DNA from: Kitasatospora sp. GP82
GTDB lineage: Bacteria > Actinomycetota > Actinomycetes > Streptomycetales > Streptomycetaceae
Length of the DNA stretch: 64,000 bases
Direction: 5' to 3'
NCBI RefSeq assembly: GCF_029892105.1
Contig: NZ_JARZAJ010000005.1
Span: 208,059-272,058, forward strand
Part shown: positions 27,383-36,365 of the stretch, piece by piece
How positions within the stretch are numbered: the stretch's first letter is position 1
Layout: every line of letters begins with the position of its first letter
The notes under the pieces: model-generated
The model's input: only the letters and a program-made list of their open reading frames with translations
What the model was told of the DNA's origin: nothing
Databases searched by the model: none
Position numbers and translations under genes: made by a program

Positions 27383-28204
27383 TCAGATCAGGCCGTGGTC
27401 CTCCAGGTAGCTGAGCTGTGCCTGCACCGACAGCTCGGCGGCCGGCCACAGCGTCCGGTCCACATCCGCGTAGACCCGGGCGACCACCTCGGCGGCCGTC
27501 CGGCAGCCGGCCTCGACGGCCGTCTCCACCTGGGCGAGCCTGGTGGCCCGGTGGGCGAGGTAGTAGTCGACCGCGCCGAGCGCGTCCGCGAGCACCGGGC
27601 CGTGGCCCGGCAGGACGGTCCGTACGCCGTGCTCGGCCGCCATGGTGTGCAGCCGGCGCAGCGAGTCCAGGTAGTCGCCGAGCCTTCCGTCGGGGTGGGC
27701 GACCATCGTGGTGCCCCGGCCGAGCACCGTGTCGCCGGTGACGATGGCACCGTCGGCGGGCAGGTGGAAGGTCAGCGAGTCGGAGGTGTGGCCGGGGGTG
27801 GCGAGCACCCGCAGCTCCAGGCCGCCGATGTCGAGCACCTGGCCACCGTGCAGGCCCTCGGTACCGAGCCGGCGGTCGGGGTCCAGGGCGCGGACCTCGG
27901 TGCCGGTCAGCTCGGCGAAGCGGGCGGCGCCCTCGGCATGGTCGTGGTGGCCGTGGGTGAGCAGGGTGAGGGCGATCCGCTTGCCCCGGCTCTCGGCGGC
28001 GTCGACGACCCGGCGCAGGTGGCCCTCGTCCAGCGGGCCGGGATCGACCACGACCGCGAGCTCGGAGCCGGGCTCGGAGAGCAGCCAGGTGTTGGTCCCG
28101 TCCAGGGTCATCGGCGACGGGTTGGGCGCCAGGACGCAGAGTGCCCGGGGGGTGGCCTCACCGCCGATGGTGGCGGCGGGGTCACCCGGGAGAAGACCGC
28201 TCAC
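27383..28204 (-). CDS. MBL-fold metallo-hydrolase (LACTB2/ribonuclease-like)
   Basis: A 273-residue MBL hydrolase with the zinc motif LLTHGHHDHAEGA (HxHxDH, about residue 90), ATPGHTSDS, TGDTVLG and VLPGHGPVL; the C-terminal ~60 residues contain the extra winged-helix-like domain of the LACTB2 group. Relatives include endoribonucleases. GTG 28204 overlaps the stop of the small upstream gene by 4 bases (GTGA), which decides the start. Part of a conserved minus-strand run in Streptomyces downstream of crp. Confidence 0.85.
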   Translation of the reverse strand: MSGLLPGDPAATIGGEATPRALCVLAPNPSPMTLDGTNTWLLSEPGSELAVVVDPGPLDEGHLRRVVDAAESRGKRIALTLLTHGHHDHAEGAARFAELTGTEVRALDPDRRLGTEGLHGGQVLDIGGLELRVLATPGHTSDSLTFHLPADGAIVTGDTVLGRGTTMVAHPDGRLGDYLDSLRRLHTMAAEHGVRTVLPGHGPVLADALGAVDYYLAHRATRLAQVETAVEAGCRTAAEVVARVYADVDRTLWPAAELSVQAQLSYLEDHGLI

Positions 28205-28389
28205 CGGCCGCCCTCGCTGATCCGGATCAGCGTGCGCGAGGGAAGGGGGCGCACCAGCGGGCGCTTGCCGCACTCGTCGGCCGGTACGTCGTACCGGCCG
28301 ACCGGCGTACGGGCCGGGATCGGACGGACGAGCCGGTCACCGCCGGACAGGGCGTGTGCCGGGCGCAGAGCCACATCGTCGTGGTTCAT
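28201..28389 (-). CDS. small hypothetical protein coupled to the MBL hydrolase
   Basis: A 62-codon gene: MNHDDVALRPAHALSGGDRL opens it and TLIRISEGGR ends it. AGGAAGG lies upstream of ATG 28389, and its stop overlaps the next gene's GTG by 4 bases, supporting real translation. No recognisable domain; Pro/Arg-rich, soluble. Confidence 0.55.
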   Translation of the reverse strand: MNHDDVALRPAHALSGGDRLVRPIPARTPVGRYDVPADECGKRPLVRPLPSRTLIRISEGGR

Positions 28390-28495
28390 CGGGCGAGGTT
28401 CCTTCCTGAGAGCGCAGAACAGGTGCGGACGGTACGGGAGAGTCGGGCAGTACGGCAGGTGCAGGCGGAGCGGCAGGTGCCTGCGGTCGTCGCGG

Positions 28496-29356
28496 TCACG
28501 GCGGGAAGTGGCCGTCGATGGTCAGCTCCTCGTACCCAGACCATCGCACCGTCAGGCGGTCACCGGCCACCGTGGCACGGCCTAGGACGGGTTCGATCCT
28601 GCGGTGCGCGGCCGCCGCGAGTGCCTCGGCCGCCGTACGGACCGGCAGCAGCTCGCGCAGCACCGTCACGGTCGGCGGCAGCATGCCGTAGCGGCCCTCC
28701 GCGTGGCCCTCGACGGCCTCGGCGGGCGACAGCCAGGCGACCCGGTCGGCCTCGCCGACCTGGACCGCTGCCTGCTGGTCGGCCGGCAGTGCGGCGACGA
28801 AGAACCAGGTGTCGTACCGGCGTTCCTCGAAGGCCGGGGTGACCCAGCGGGCCCAGGCGCCCAGCAGATCGCTGCGCAGGACCAGGCTGTGCGCCCGCAG
28901 GAAGTCGGCGAAGGAGAGCTCGTGCGCCTCCAGGGCGGCCCGTTCGGCGGACCAGTCCCGCGGTTCGGCGGTGCCGTGCGGGTCGGGTCCCGCCAGCAGG
29001 ACACCGGCCTCCTCGAAGGTCTCCCGGACCGCCGCGCAGACCACCGCCTGCGCGGTCCCCGCATCCACGCCGAGCCGCTCGCCCCACTCCTTCGGGGAAG
29101 GCCCTGCCCAGCCCAGCTCGGCCTCGGCGTCCCGGGGGTCCACGCCGCCGCCCGGGTAGGCGTACATCCCGCCCGCGAAGGCCATCGAGGTGCGGCGGCG
29201 CAGCAGGTACGCCTGCGGGCCCTCGGCCCCGTCGCGCAGCAGTACCACCGTGGCGGACGGCTTGGGCACGGGCGGGCTCAGCTCGCCGGACTCGACTGCG
29301 CGGATCCGGGCAGGCCAGGACGGCGGCATCGGGAGCGACGGTGCTCGATGATCCAT
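28496..29356 (-). CDS. Nudix hydrolase (NUDT19-like)
   Basis: A 286-residue Nudix protein. MYAYPGGGVDPRDAE (about 68-82) begins the Nudix box, interrupted by an insertion before AAVRETFEEAGVLLA (about 113-127) as in NUDT19-type CoA/nucleoside-diphosphate hydrolases. Substrate not predictable. It lies about 100 bases upstream of the small gene and MBL hydrolase on the same strand. Confidence 0.85.
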   Translation of the reverse strand: MDHRAPSLPMPPSWPARIRAVESGELSPPVPKPSATVVLLRDGAEGPQAYLLRRRTSMAFAGGMYAYPGGGVDPRDAEAELGWAGPSPKEWGERLGVDAGTAQAVVCAAVRETFEEAGVLLAGPDPHGTAEPRDWSAERAALEAHELSFADFLRAHSLVLRSDLLGAWARWVTPAFEERRYDTWFFVAALPADQQAAVQVGEADRVAWLSPAEAVEGHAEGRYGMLPPTVTVLRELLPVRTAAEALAAAAHRRIEPVLGRATVAGDRLTVRWSGYEELTIDGHFPP

Positions 29357-29377
29357 GTCCGGATGCTAAGCGTGCGG

Positions 29378-29408
29378 GGCCGGGGTTGGACAGAGCCCAA
29401 CCCCGGCC
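29378..29408 (-). terminator. terminator hairpin after the RidA gene
   Basis: GGCCGGGGTTGG (29378-29389) pairs perfectly with CCAACCCCGGCC (29397-29408) around a 7-base loop, just downstream of the RidA gene on the minus strand. Confidence 0.75.
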
Positions 29409-29424
29409 AACCGCATCCGTCGGA

Positions 29425-29895
29425 TCAGGCGCCGGCCTTGACCCGGACCTGGATCTCGACCTCGACCGGGGCGTCCAGCGGCAGCACCGCTACGCCGACC
29501 GCGCTGCGGGCGTGCACACCGGCCGCGCCGAGCGCCTCGCCGAGCAGCTCGCTGGCGCCGTTGACGACGCCGGGCTGGCCGGTGAAGTCGGGGGCGGAGG
29601 CGACGAAGCCGACCACCTTGACGACCTGCTCGATCCGGTCCAGGTCACCGATCACGGACTTCACGGCGGCCAGCGCGTTGAGCGCGCAGATCTGCGCGAG
29701 CGCCTTGGCCTGCTCCGGGGTCACCTCGGCGCCGACCTTGCCGGTGTGCTCCAGCTTGCCCGCGACCATCGGCAGCTGGCCGGAGGTGAACACGTACTCG
29801 CCCGAGCGGACCGCCGGGACGTACGCGGCCACCGGCGGCGCCACCTCGGGGACGGTCAGACCGAGCTCGGCCAGCTTCTCCTCAACCTTGCTCAT
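29425..29895 (-). CDS. RidA/YjgF/Endoribonuclease L-PSP family protein
   Basis: A 156-residue RidA-family protein (YjgF_endoribonc_like). Family members hydrolyse reactive enamine/imine intermediates of amino-acid metabolism. GEYVFTSGQLPMVAGKL and VVKVVGFVASAPDFTGQP are family regions, and ARSAVGVAVLPLDAPVEVEIQV is the C-terminal signature, but the catalytic arginine of archetypal RidA (RxxxxV..LP) is not present here. Its ATG overlaps the stop of the DUF4177 gene by one base (TGATG), so the two are co-translated. Confidence 0.85.
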   Translation of the reverse strand: MSKVEEKLAELGLTVPEVAPPVAAYVPAVRSGEYVFTSGQLPMVAGKLEHTGKVGAEVTPEQAKALAQICALNALAAVKSVIGDLDRIEQVVKVVGFVASAPDFTGQPGVVNGASELLGEALGAAGVHARSAVGVAVLPLDAPVEVEIQVRVKAGA

Positions 29896-30053
29896 CAGCT
29901 CTTCTCCCGCTTGAGGTAGGCAACCAGCTGCTCGGGGTTGTTCGGCCCCGGAACGACCTGGACGAGCTCCCAGCCGTCCTCGCCCCAGGTGTCGAGGATC
30001 TGCTTGGTGGCGTGCACGAGCAGCGGCACGGTGACGTATTCCCACTTGGTCAT
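29895..30053 (-). CDS. DUF4177 small protein
   Basis: A 52-residue protein, MTKWEYVTVPLLV at the start and DTWGEDGWELVQVVPGP in the middle, which is the signature of DUF4177. Function unknown. It is the first gene of the minus-strand RidA pair and lies divergent to the arsA-type genes, as in other Streptomyces. Confidence 0.85.
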   Translation of the reverse strand: MTKWEYVTVPLLVHATKQILDTWGEDGWELVQVVPGPNNPEQLVAYLKREKS

Positions 30054-30260
30054 GGCGCTGACTCTAGACGAGGAGCGGCCCAGGACCGACGCGGTACGCA
30101 CCGCGCCCGCGCACCCCGCGCCGCCGATGTGATGTGAAGCACAAAGAGGGCATGAATCCCCGGGGGTGCCAGGGTGCTCCGGGCATCGGGCGCCGCTGCT
30201 GGTTACCCTCGCGGGAAGGGCACCTCCCGGTGCCGGCCAACGGACGGACGGAGACGGAGC

Positions 30261-31403
30261 GTGGCGAGCACCCCCGGCCCAGCGGACCGACCCACCCCCG
30301 AGGAGACCCCGCAGGAGAGCCTCGGAGCGAGCGGCCCGGACGGGGAGCGCGGCCTTGGCCCGGCGAACGGCCCGGACTGGGAGGGCGTGAGACTGCACGT
30401 CGTCAGCGGTAAGGGTGGGACGGGAAAGACCACGCTGGCCGCCGCGCTCGCGATCGCCCTGGCCGCCGAGGGCGGCCGGACGCTGCTGATCGAGGTGGAG
30501 GGCCGTCAGGGCATCGCCGAGCTGTTCGGGATCGCCGCACTGCCGTACCAGGAACGGAAGATCGCCGCCGTCACCCCGGCCCAGCTCGGACTGCCGGGCA
30601 AGGGCTCCGGGGAGATCTTCGCGCTGGCCATCGACACCGAGCAGGCGCTGCTCGAATACCTGGACATGTTCTACAAGCTCGGCCGGGCCGGAAAGGCTCT
30701 GCAGAAGGTCGGGTTCGTGGACTTCGCGACCACCATCGCGCCGGGCGTCCGGGACGTCCTGCTGACCGGCAAGGCCTGCGAGGCGGCCCGCCGCAAGGGA
30801 CCGGACGGGCGCCGGGCCTACGACGCGATCGTGATGGACGCGCCGCCGACCGGACGGATCACCAGGTTCCTGAACGTCAACTCCGAGGTCGCCGGGCTGG
30901 CCAGGATCGGGCCGATCCACGGTCAGGCCCAGGCGGTGATGCGGGTGCTCAGGTCGCCGGAGACGGCGGTGCACCTGGTGACCCTGCTGGAGGAGATGCC
31001 GGTGCAGGAGACGGTGGACGGCGTCACCGAACTGCACGACGCACAGCTGCCGGTGGGCGGCGTCCTGGTGAACATGGTCCGTCCGCCGATCCTGGATGCC
31101 GCCGCCGTGGCGGCGGTGGACGGGGACCACCGCGAGGAGGTCGCCCTTGCCCTCGGCGAGGCCGGGCTCGGAGGTCGCTCACGGACGGCGGAGACGGTCC
31201 GCACGGCGGTCGAGCCGCTGCTGGACCCGCTGTTGGCGCAGGCCCGCGAGCACGCCGAGCGGGTCGAGCTGGAGCGCGAGCAGCGGGCGGCACTTCAGCA
31301 GCTCCGGCTGCCGACGTACGAACTGCCCTTGCTCGGTGAGGGCGTGGACCTCGGCGGGCTGTACCGGCTGGCGGGCGAGCTGAAGCGACAGGGGGCGGCA
31401 TGA
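30261..31403 (+). CDS. ArsA-family ATPase, first of a pair
   Basis: A 380-residue P-loop ATPase of the ArsA/Get3 (MinD-like deviant Walker A) type: VVSGKGGTGKTTLA at about 47-60, then ALLIEVEG-like TLLIEVEGRQGIAELFG, and AIVMDAPPTGRITRFL as switch II/Walker B. In Streptomyces such pairs are annotated as ion-transporting ATPases, but no membrane partner is adjacent; by analogy to Get3 they may handle proteins or metalloids. An N-terminal ~40-residue Pro/Gly-rich tail precedes the domain. GTG 30261 chosen (GGAG 5 bases upstream). Overlaps the next gene by 4 bases. Confidence 0.87.
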   Translation: MASTPGPADRPTPEETPQESLGASGPDGERGLGPANGPDWEGVRLHVVSGKGGTGKTTLAAALAIALAAEGGRTLLIEVEGRQGIAELFGIAALPYQERKIAAVTPAQLGLPGKGSGEIFALAIDTEQALLEYLDMFYKLGRAGKALQKVGFVDFATTIAPGVRDVLLTGKACEAARRKGPDGRRAYDAIVMDAPPTGRITRFLNVNSEVAGLARIGPIHGQAQAVMRVLRSPETAVHLVTLLEEMPVQETVDGVTELHDAQLPVGGVLVNMVRPPILDAAAVAAVDGDHREEVALALGEAGLGGRSRTAETVRTAVEPLLDPLLAQAREHAERVELEREQRAALQQLRLPTYELPLLGEGVDLGGLYRLAGELKRQGAA

Positions 31404-32545
31404 CGGCACTGCTGGAGATCGACGCACTGATCGACAACCCGAAGACCCGGATCGTGGTGTGCTGCGGCTCCGGCGGCGTCGGCAAGACCACGACCGCCGC
31501 CGCGATCGGACTCCGGGCGGCCGAACGCGGCCGGAAGGTGGTCGTGCTGACCATCGACCCGGCCCGCAGACTCGCCCAGTCGATGGGGCTGAGCGAGCTG
31601 GACAACACCCCTCGGGTGGTCAAGGGATCGGTCGGCCCGGGCCAACTGCACGCCATGATGCTCGACATGAAGCGGACCTTCGACGAGGTCGTGCTGGCCC
31701 ATGCCGAGCCCGAGCGGGCGAAGGCGATCCTGGAGAACCCCTTCTACCAGTCCCTGTCGGCCGGTTTCGCCGGTACGCAGGAGTACATGGCGATGGAGAA
31801 GCTCGGCCAGCTGCGGGCGGCCGACGAGTGGGACCTGATCGTGGTGGACACCCCGCCGTCCCGCTCAGCGCTGGACTTCCTGGACGCGCCGAACCGCCTC
31901 GGCTCCTTCCTGGACGGCAGGGTGATCCGGCTGCTGACCGCACCGGCCAAGGTCGGCGGGCGAAGCGCGATGAAGTTCCTGAACGTCGGTATGGGCCTGC
32001 TGACCGGCACACTCGGGAAGATCTTCGGTACTCAGCTGCTGACGGACGTTCAGACCTTCGTCGGCGCCATGGACTCGATGTTCGGCGGCTTCCGCGAGCG
32101 GGCCGACCGTACGTACCAGCTGCTCAAGGCACCGGGCACGGCCTTCCTGGTGGTCGCGGCACCCGAACGGGACGCGCTGCGCGAGGCGGCCTACTTCGTG
32201 GACCGGCTCGCGGCGGACGAGATGCCGCTGGCCGGCCTGGTCATCAACCGGGTGCACGGTACGGGTGTGCCGCAGCTCACGGCGGAGCGCGCACTCGCGG
32301 CGGCCGAGGCGCTGGAGGAGAACGGCTCGCCGAACTCCTCGGCAGCTGCGGAGACGCTGGCTGCCGGGCTGCTGCGACTGCACGCCGAACGGATGCAGAT
32401 CATGGACCGGGAACGACGTACCAGGGACCGCTTCGTGTCGGTGTACCCGGACGTGCCGATCGTGGAAGTCGGCGCGCTGCCGGGCGATGTGCACGATCTG
32501 GACGGCCTGCGCGCCATCGGCGAACGCCTCGGCGGGACGGAGTGA
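31400..32545 (+). CDS. ArsA-family ATPase, second of a pair
   Basis: A 381-residue ATPase of the same family with CCGSGGVGKTTTAAAIG (about 21-37), LTIDPARRLAQSMGL, and LIVVDTPPSRSALDFLDAP as switch II. It has longer C-terminal helices (ERMQIMDRERRTRDRF). The ATGA overlap with the preceding gene implies coupled translation and probably a heteromeric complex of two half-ArsA proteins. Equivalent to SCO3578 in context, just upstream of wblA. Confidence 0.88.
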   Translation: MTALLEIDALIDNPKTRIVVCCGSGGVGKTTTAAAIGLRAAERGRKVVVLTIDPARRLAQSMGLSELDNTPRVVKGSVGPGQLHAMMLDMKRTFDEVVLAHAEPERAKAILENPFYQSLSAGFAGTQEYMAMEKLGQLRAADEWDLIVVDTPPSRSALDFLDAPNRLGSFLDGRVIRLLTAPAKVGGRSAMKFLNVGMGLLTGTLGKIFGTQLLTDVQTFVGAMDSMFGGFRERADRTYQLLKAPGTAFLVVAAPERDALREAAYFVDRLAADEMPLAGLVINRVHGTGVPQLTAERALAAAEALEENGSPNSSAAAETLAAGLLRLHAERMQIMDRERRTRDRFVSVYPDVPIVEVGALPGDVHDLDGLRAIGERLGGTE

Positions 32546-32651
32546 GCCACCCCCTGGCTGTACTCAACCCGCCTGCACCCAGCGGCCCGGCCGTGTTCGG
32601 CCCACCGGCGTCCGACCGGGCTGCGCCCAACTCGGCTGCGCCCGGCTGTGC

Positions 32652-32975
32652 TCAGCCCGCCTGCGCGTAGTCGGTGAGGATCACACCGGTCGCAAGGGAC
32701 TCCTCGTACTCCGTACGCGCCGTCTCCAGCAGCCTGCGCCAGGACATCACCGTCGGCCGACGGCGCAGCAGCGCCCTGCGCTCGCGCTCCGTCATCCCGC
32801 CCCACACGCCGAACTCGACCCGGTTGTCGAGCGCGTCCGCGAGGCACTCGGTGCGCACGGGGCACCCGCTGCACACCGCCTTGGCGCGATTCTGTGCTGC
32901 CCCCTGAACAAACAGCTCGTCCGGATCACTCGTGCGGCAGGCAGCCTGCGCACTCCAGTCGTCCACCCAGCCCAT
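32652..32975 (-). CDS. wblA: WhiB-like iron-sulphur regulator WblA
   Basis: A 107-residue WhiB-family protein. Four cysteines bind the 4Fe-4S cluster: C13, C35, C38 and C44 (C-X21-C-X2-C-X5-C). EFGVWGGMTERERRALLRR contains the G-[V/I]-W-G-G turn and basic DNA-binding segment. WblA is a pleiotropic regulator that promotes sporulation and represses antibiotic production in Streptomyces. ATG 32975 (MGWVDDWSAQAACR) is chosen because known WblA proteins start there and GGGAGAGGA lies upstream; the frame is open to 33032. The divergent PBP gene shares a 400-base upstream region holding two similar dyads. Confidence 0.93.
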   Translation of the reverse strand: MGWVDDWSAQAACRTSDPDELFVQGAAQNRAKAVCSGCPVRTECLADALDNRVEFGVWGGMTERERRALLRRRPTVMSWRRLLETARTEYEESLATGVILTDYAQAG

Positions 32976-33130
32976 GCCGGCGCCGTCCTCTCCCGAATCG
33001 GGGCTCCCCCACGGCGGCAACGGCATATTCACCGTTGCCAGTTGAGGACGTTACGGAAGAACGACAGAGTGCAACAGCCCCTACGTGCCCAATCTCAAAT
33101 GACCCGATCGGACTATGGGTATCTGACATC

Positions 33131-33146
33131 TCACTCGTTGGAGTGA
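33131..33146. promoter_or_regulatory. dyad TCACTC-N4-GAGTGA, copy 1
   Basis: TCACTCGTTGGAGTGA, perfect 6-base arms, lies 156 bases upstream of the wblA start and 229 upstream of the PBP start. The arms equal BldD half-sites (TnACnC / GnGTnA) but the spacer is 4 bases rather than the single base of the BldD consensus. Confidence 0.55.
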
Positions 33147-33262
33147 TCGCAGGTCGCGGGGCTTGCCAGGGACTCCCGGACCACTCTCGTCACGCTCCGC
33201 CATGAGATCGCCGACAGGGCCCGATCCATCCCACCTCAAACCGGGGCGATTCGGGCAAAGCT

Positions 33263-33282
33263 CATCACTCACAAGAGTGATG
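33263..33282. promoter_or_regulatory. dyad CATCACTC-N4-GAGTGATG, copy 2
   Basis: CATCACTCACAAGAGTGATG has perfect 8-base arms and contains the same TCACTC-N4-GAGTGA core as the dyad 134 bases away. Two copies in one divergent promoter region point to a real operator. Confidence 0.65.
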
Positions 33283-33374
33283 GCGATGAACAGAGCGAAG
33301 CTGTCGCAGTCTTGTGACAAGCCTAGGCGAACACCTGCCCCCGTGCCCGGGATTTGGCAACGTAGTGTTTCCCC

Positions 33375-35615
33375 ATGGCACCTCAGCGACCCTCGGGATC
33401 CCCCGTCGACAAGGCCGGCCTCGGACTCAAGTTCCTGGGCACCAGTGTGCTGGCCGGACTGCTGGTCGCGGGCATGGCACTGCCCGCCGTCGGCGCACTC
33501 GGGCTCACCGCCAAGGACACCGCCGAGAGCTTCAACAACATCCCGGACGACTTCAAGACACCGCCGCTCTCCCAGGCCTCGTACATCTACGACGCCAAGG
33601 GCGGCGTGATCGCCAAGGTCTTCGACCGGGACCGCACCGTCCTCACCAAGGACCAGATGGCCCCGATCATGCGGCAGGCCCAGGTCGACATCGAGGACAA
33701 CCGCTTCTTCGAGCACGGCGCCATCGACCTCAAGGGCATCCTCCGCGCGGCCGGCAAGAACGCCGAGTCCGGCTCCGCCGCCCAGGGCGCCTCCACGCTG
33801 ACCCAGCAGTACGTGAAGAACGTCAACGTGGAGAAGGCCGGTGACGACCAGGCCGCCTTCCTGGACGCCACCAGGAAGAGCATGGGTCGCAAGATCCAGG
33901 AGCTGAAGTACGCCATCAAGCTGGAGGAGGACCTGAGCAAGGATCAGATCCTCACCAACTACCTGAACATCACCTTCTACGGCCACCAGGCCTACGGCGT
34001 CGAGGCGGCAGCCGGCCGCTACTTCAGCAAGAGCGCCAAGGACCTGACCATCCCCGAGGCCGCGATGCTGGCCGGCCTGGTGCAGAACCCGACGGCGTAC
34101 GACCCGGTCCTGCACCCGCAGGCCGCGCAGATCCGCCGCAACACGGTGATCAACAAGCTCCTGGAGTACAAGCACATCAGCCCCCAGGAGGCCAAGGACG
34201 CGCTGGCGGCGCCGCTCGGCATCAAGTACAAGGAGCCGCTCAACGGCTGCATCACCGCCCAGGCGGGGATGGGCTTCTTCTGCGACTACGTGCGGCACGT
34301 GGTGAAGATGGACCCGGTCTTCGGCAAGACCCAGGCCGACCGGCAGAAGCTCTGGAGCCAGGGCGGCCTGAAGATCTACACCACCATCGACCCGGACAAG
34401 CAGGCGGCGGCGTACAAGGCGGTCACCACCAAGGTGAACCCGACGGACGACGTCTCGGCCGCGATGACCATGATCAAGCCGGGCACCGGCGAGATCCTGG
34501 CGATGGCCCAGACCCGGCCCTACGGCCTGGACGACAAGCAGCACCAGACGGTCGTCAACCTCAACGTCGACGCGGCCATGGGCGGCGGCAACGGCTTCTC
34601 CCCCGGCTCGACCTTCAAGCCGATCCTGGCCGCGGCGGCGCTGGAGTCGGGCATCCCGCTCACCCAGCAGTACCCCTCCGAGTTCCAGATCCCCTACCCG
34701 ACCATGACCACCTGTGACGGCAGCTGGAAGTCCGACGGATCCACGGTCGAGAACGAGAACAAGTCGGAGGTCGGGCCGTTCGGGATGAAGGAGGCGATGG
34801 CCAGGTCGGTCAACACCTACTTCGTCGAGCTCGGCCAGCAGGTCGGCCTCTGCCCGATGAAGCAGATGGTCAACAAGCTGGGCATCAAGACCCTCGCCAG
34901 CGGCAAGCCGCTGATCCAGCAGCCGTCCACGATCCTCGGCGCGGTCGAGGTCAGCCCCATGCGGATGGCCGCCGTCTACGCCGCCTTCGCCGCCCGCGGC
35001 CTGTACTGCGACCCGATCGCGATCAGCTCGGTGGTCGCCGCCGACGGCAAGAAGATGGCCGTCCCCCCGGCCAACTGCACCCAGGCGATGTCCGAGTCCA
35101 CCGCCGACGGGGTCAACACCCTGCTGAAGACGGTGACCGAGAAGGGCACTGCGGCCAACATCAAGATCAACGACGGCCGCGAGTTCGCCGGTAAGACCGG
35201 TACCACCGACAACCGCTACGCGGCCTGGTTCAACGGCTACACCCCCGACATCGCCACCGCCGTCTGGCTCGGCGGCCCCGGCGGCAACGTCTCCATGCGC
35301 AACATCAGGATCGGCGGCGAGTACTTCTCCTCCGTCTACGGCTCCGACGGCCCCGGGCCGATCTGGCAGATGGCCATGAACGACGCGGTGGCCGGCACCC
35401 CGAAGAGCACCTTCCAGCTGGTCTCGATCCCCGACCCCGCCGGCGCCCCGGCCGGCACCCCCGCCCCGCCCGCCGGCGACGGGACGGCCGCGAACGGCGG
35501 CGCCACCCCGGGCGACAACACCACCGGCCTGATCAACGGCGGCTTCACCCTGCCGCCGGGCGTGATCACCGGCGGCACCACCGGTGGCAAGCCGGGCAAG
35601 CCCGGCCACCACTGA
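33375..35615 (+). CDS. class A penicillin-binding protein (transglycosylase/transpeptidase)
   Basis: Builds and cross-links peptidoglycan outside the membrane. The 746-residue protein has one N-terminal membrane anchor (about 18-43), a GT51 transglycosylase domain with catalytic E107 in EDNRFFEHGAID, QGASTLTQQYVKN, and a transpeptidase domain with the active-site SxxK S412-TFK, the SVN triad motif in ARSVNTYF and K607-TG in AGKTGTTD. A Gly/Pro-rich tail (PAGAPAGTPAPPAGDG) ends the protein. Divergent from wblA, as in S. coelicolor (SCO3579/SCO3580), and followed by a strong terminator. Confidence 0.93.
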   Translation: MAPQRPSGSPVDKAGLGLKFLGTSVLAGLLVAGMALPAVGALGLTAKDTAESFNNIPDDFKTPPLSQASYIYDAKGGVIAKVFDRDRTVLTKDQMAPIMRQAQVDIEDNRFFEHGAIDLKGILRAAGKNAESGSAAQGASTLTQQYVKNVNVEKAGDDQAAFLDATRKSMGRKIQELKYAIKLEEDLSKDQILTNYLNITFYGHQAYGVEAAAGRYFSKSAKDLTIPEAAMLAGLVQNPTAYDPVLHPQAAQIRRNTVINKLLEYKHISPQEAKDALAAPLGIKYKEPLNGCITAQAGMGFFCDYVRHVVKMDPVFGKTQADRQKLWSQGGLKIYTTIDPDKQAAAYKAVTTKVNPTDDVSAAMTMIKPGTGEILAMAQTRPYGLDDKQHQTVVNLNVDAAMGGGNGFSPGSTFKPILAAAALESGIPLTQQYPSEFQIPYPTMTTCDGSWKSDGSTVENENKSEVGPFGMKEAMARSVNTYFVELGQQVGLCPMKQMVNKLGIKTLASGKPLIQQPSTILGAVEVSPMRMAAVYAAFAARGLYCDPIAISSVVAADGKKMAVPPANCTQAMSESTADGVNTLLKTVTEKGTAANIKINDGREFAGKTGTTDNRYAAWFNGYTPDIATAVWLGGPGGNVSMRNIRIGGEYFSSVYGSDGPGPIWQMAMNDAVAGTPKSTFQLVSIPDPAGAPAGTPAPPAGDGTAANGGATPGDNTTGLINGGFTLPPGVITGGTTGGKPGKPGHH

Positions 35616-35621
35616 CAGCGG

Positions 35622-35673
35622 CGACACGACGAAGGGGTGCCCCTCTGCTGAGGGGCACCCCTTCGTCGTGTCG
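35622..35673. terminator. long perfect terminator hairpin between PBP and yqeY genes
   Basis: A 24-base-pair perfect stem (35622-35645 with 35650-35673; core GAAGGGGTGCCCCTC) with loop TGCT lies 6 bases after the PBP stop. It sits between convergent genes and probably works in both directions. Confidence 0.9.
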
Positions 35674-35763
35674 CGTCCTGCTCCGAAGAGACCCCAGGGA
35701 TGGCCCCTGGCCTTGCAGGGCCTCGGCCCCTGAAAAGTCCCCGGCCCGGCCGGGAAGCGTTGA

Positions 35764-36216
35764 TCAGCCCAGCGCGGCCTTCACCGCGGCAGCCACCCGG
35801 CCGCCCTCGGCGACGCCCTCGACCTTCGGACGCACCAGCTTCATCACCGCGCCCATGCCCTGCGGCCCGGTCGCCCCGCTCTCCGCCACGGCAGCGGCCA
35901 CGATGGCGGTCAGCTCCTCGTCGCTGAGCTGCTTCGGCAGGTACTGGGCCAGCACCTCGCCCTCGGCGCGCTCCTGCGCCGCCGACTCGGCCCGGCCTGC
36001 CGTCTCGAAAGCCTCGGCGGCCTCCCGGCGCTTCTTCGCCTCCCGGGCGATCACCTTCAGCACCTCGTCGTCCGACAGCTCACGCTTGGTCTTGCCCGCC
36101 ACCTCCTCACTGGTGACGGCGGCCAGCGTCAGCCGGATCGTGGACGAGCGCAGCTCGTCCCGGGCCTTGATCGCAGCCGTGAGGTCCTCCTGCAGCTGCT
36201 CCTTGAGCGTCTTCAT
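35764..36216 (-). CDS. GatB/YqeY domain protein
   Basis: A 150-residue protein made only of the YqeY domain: MKTLKEQLQEDLTAAIKARD at the start, then LAAVTSEEVAG, LAQYLPKQLSDEEL and GPQGMGAVMKLVRPKVEG. It resembles the tRNA-binding tail domain of GatB amidotransferase and is thought to bind RNA; its own role is unclear. ATG 36216 gives the standard start. Confidence 0.92.
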   Translation of the reverse strand: MKTLKEQLQEDLTAAIKARDELRSSTIRLTLAAVTSEEVAGKTKRELSDDEVLKVIAREAKKRREAAEAFETAGRAESAAQERAEGEVLAQYLPKQLSDEELTAIVAAAVAESGATGPQGMGAVMKLVRPKVEGVAEGGRVAAAVKAALG

Positions 36217-36312
36217 TCCTGAATCTTCGCAGGTGGAATCTCCTCTCGCTGCCGAATTTTGGCGTGCCCGTGCAGGAGCCCCTGACGCTGTCCACCGCGC
36301 GAGTGAAGCATC

Positions 36313-36338
36313 TTGCGAATGCTTCGAATATTGCGAAT
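36313..36338. promoter_or_regulatory. direct repeats TTGCGAAT upstream of the antitoxin-like gene
   Basis: TTGCGAAT occurs at 36313 and 36331, 18 bases apart, and the first overlaps AAGCATCTTGCGAATGCTT, itself a 6-base-arm dyad. They lie 28-53 bases before the HTH gene, as expected for an autoregulatory operator. Confidence 0.45.
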
Positions 36339-36365
36339 ACTCCACTTAGAGAGGGAGGACCACTG

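Noticed and set aside
30261..32545. Arsenite efflux operon
   Set aside because: The two ArsA-type ATPases match a conserved Streptomyces pair next to wblA; no arsB, arsC or arsR gene is nearby.
33081..35627. 848-codon reverse-strand open frame
   Set aside because: Antisense shadow of the PBP gene; low-complexity composition, no motif.
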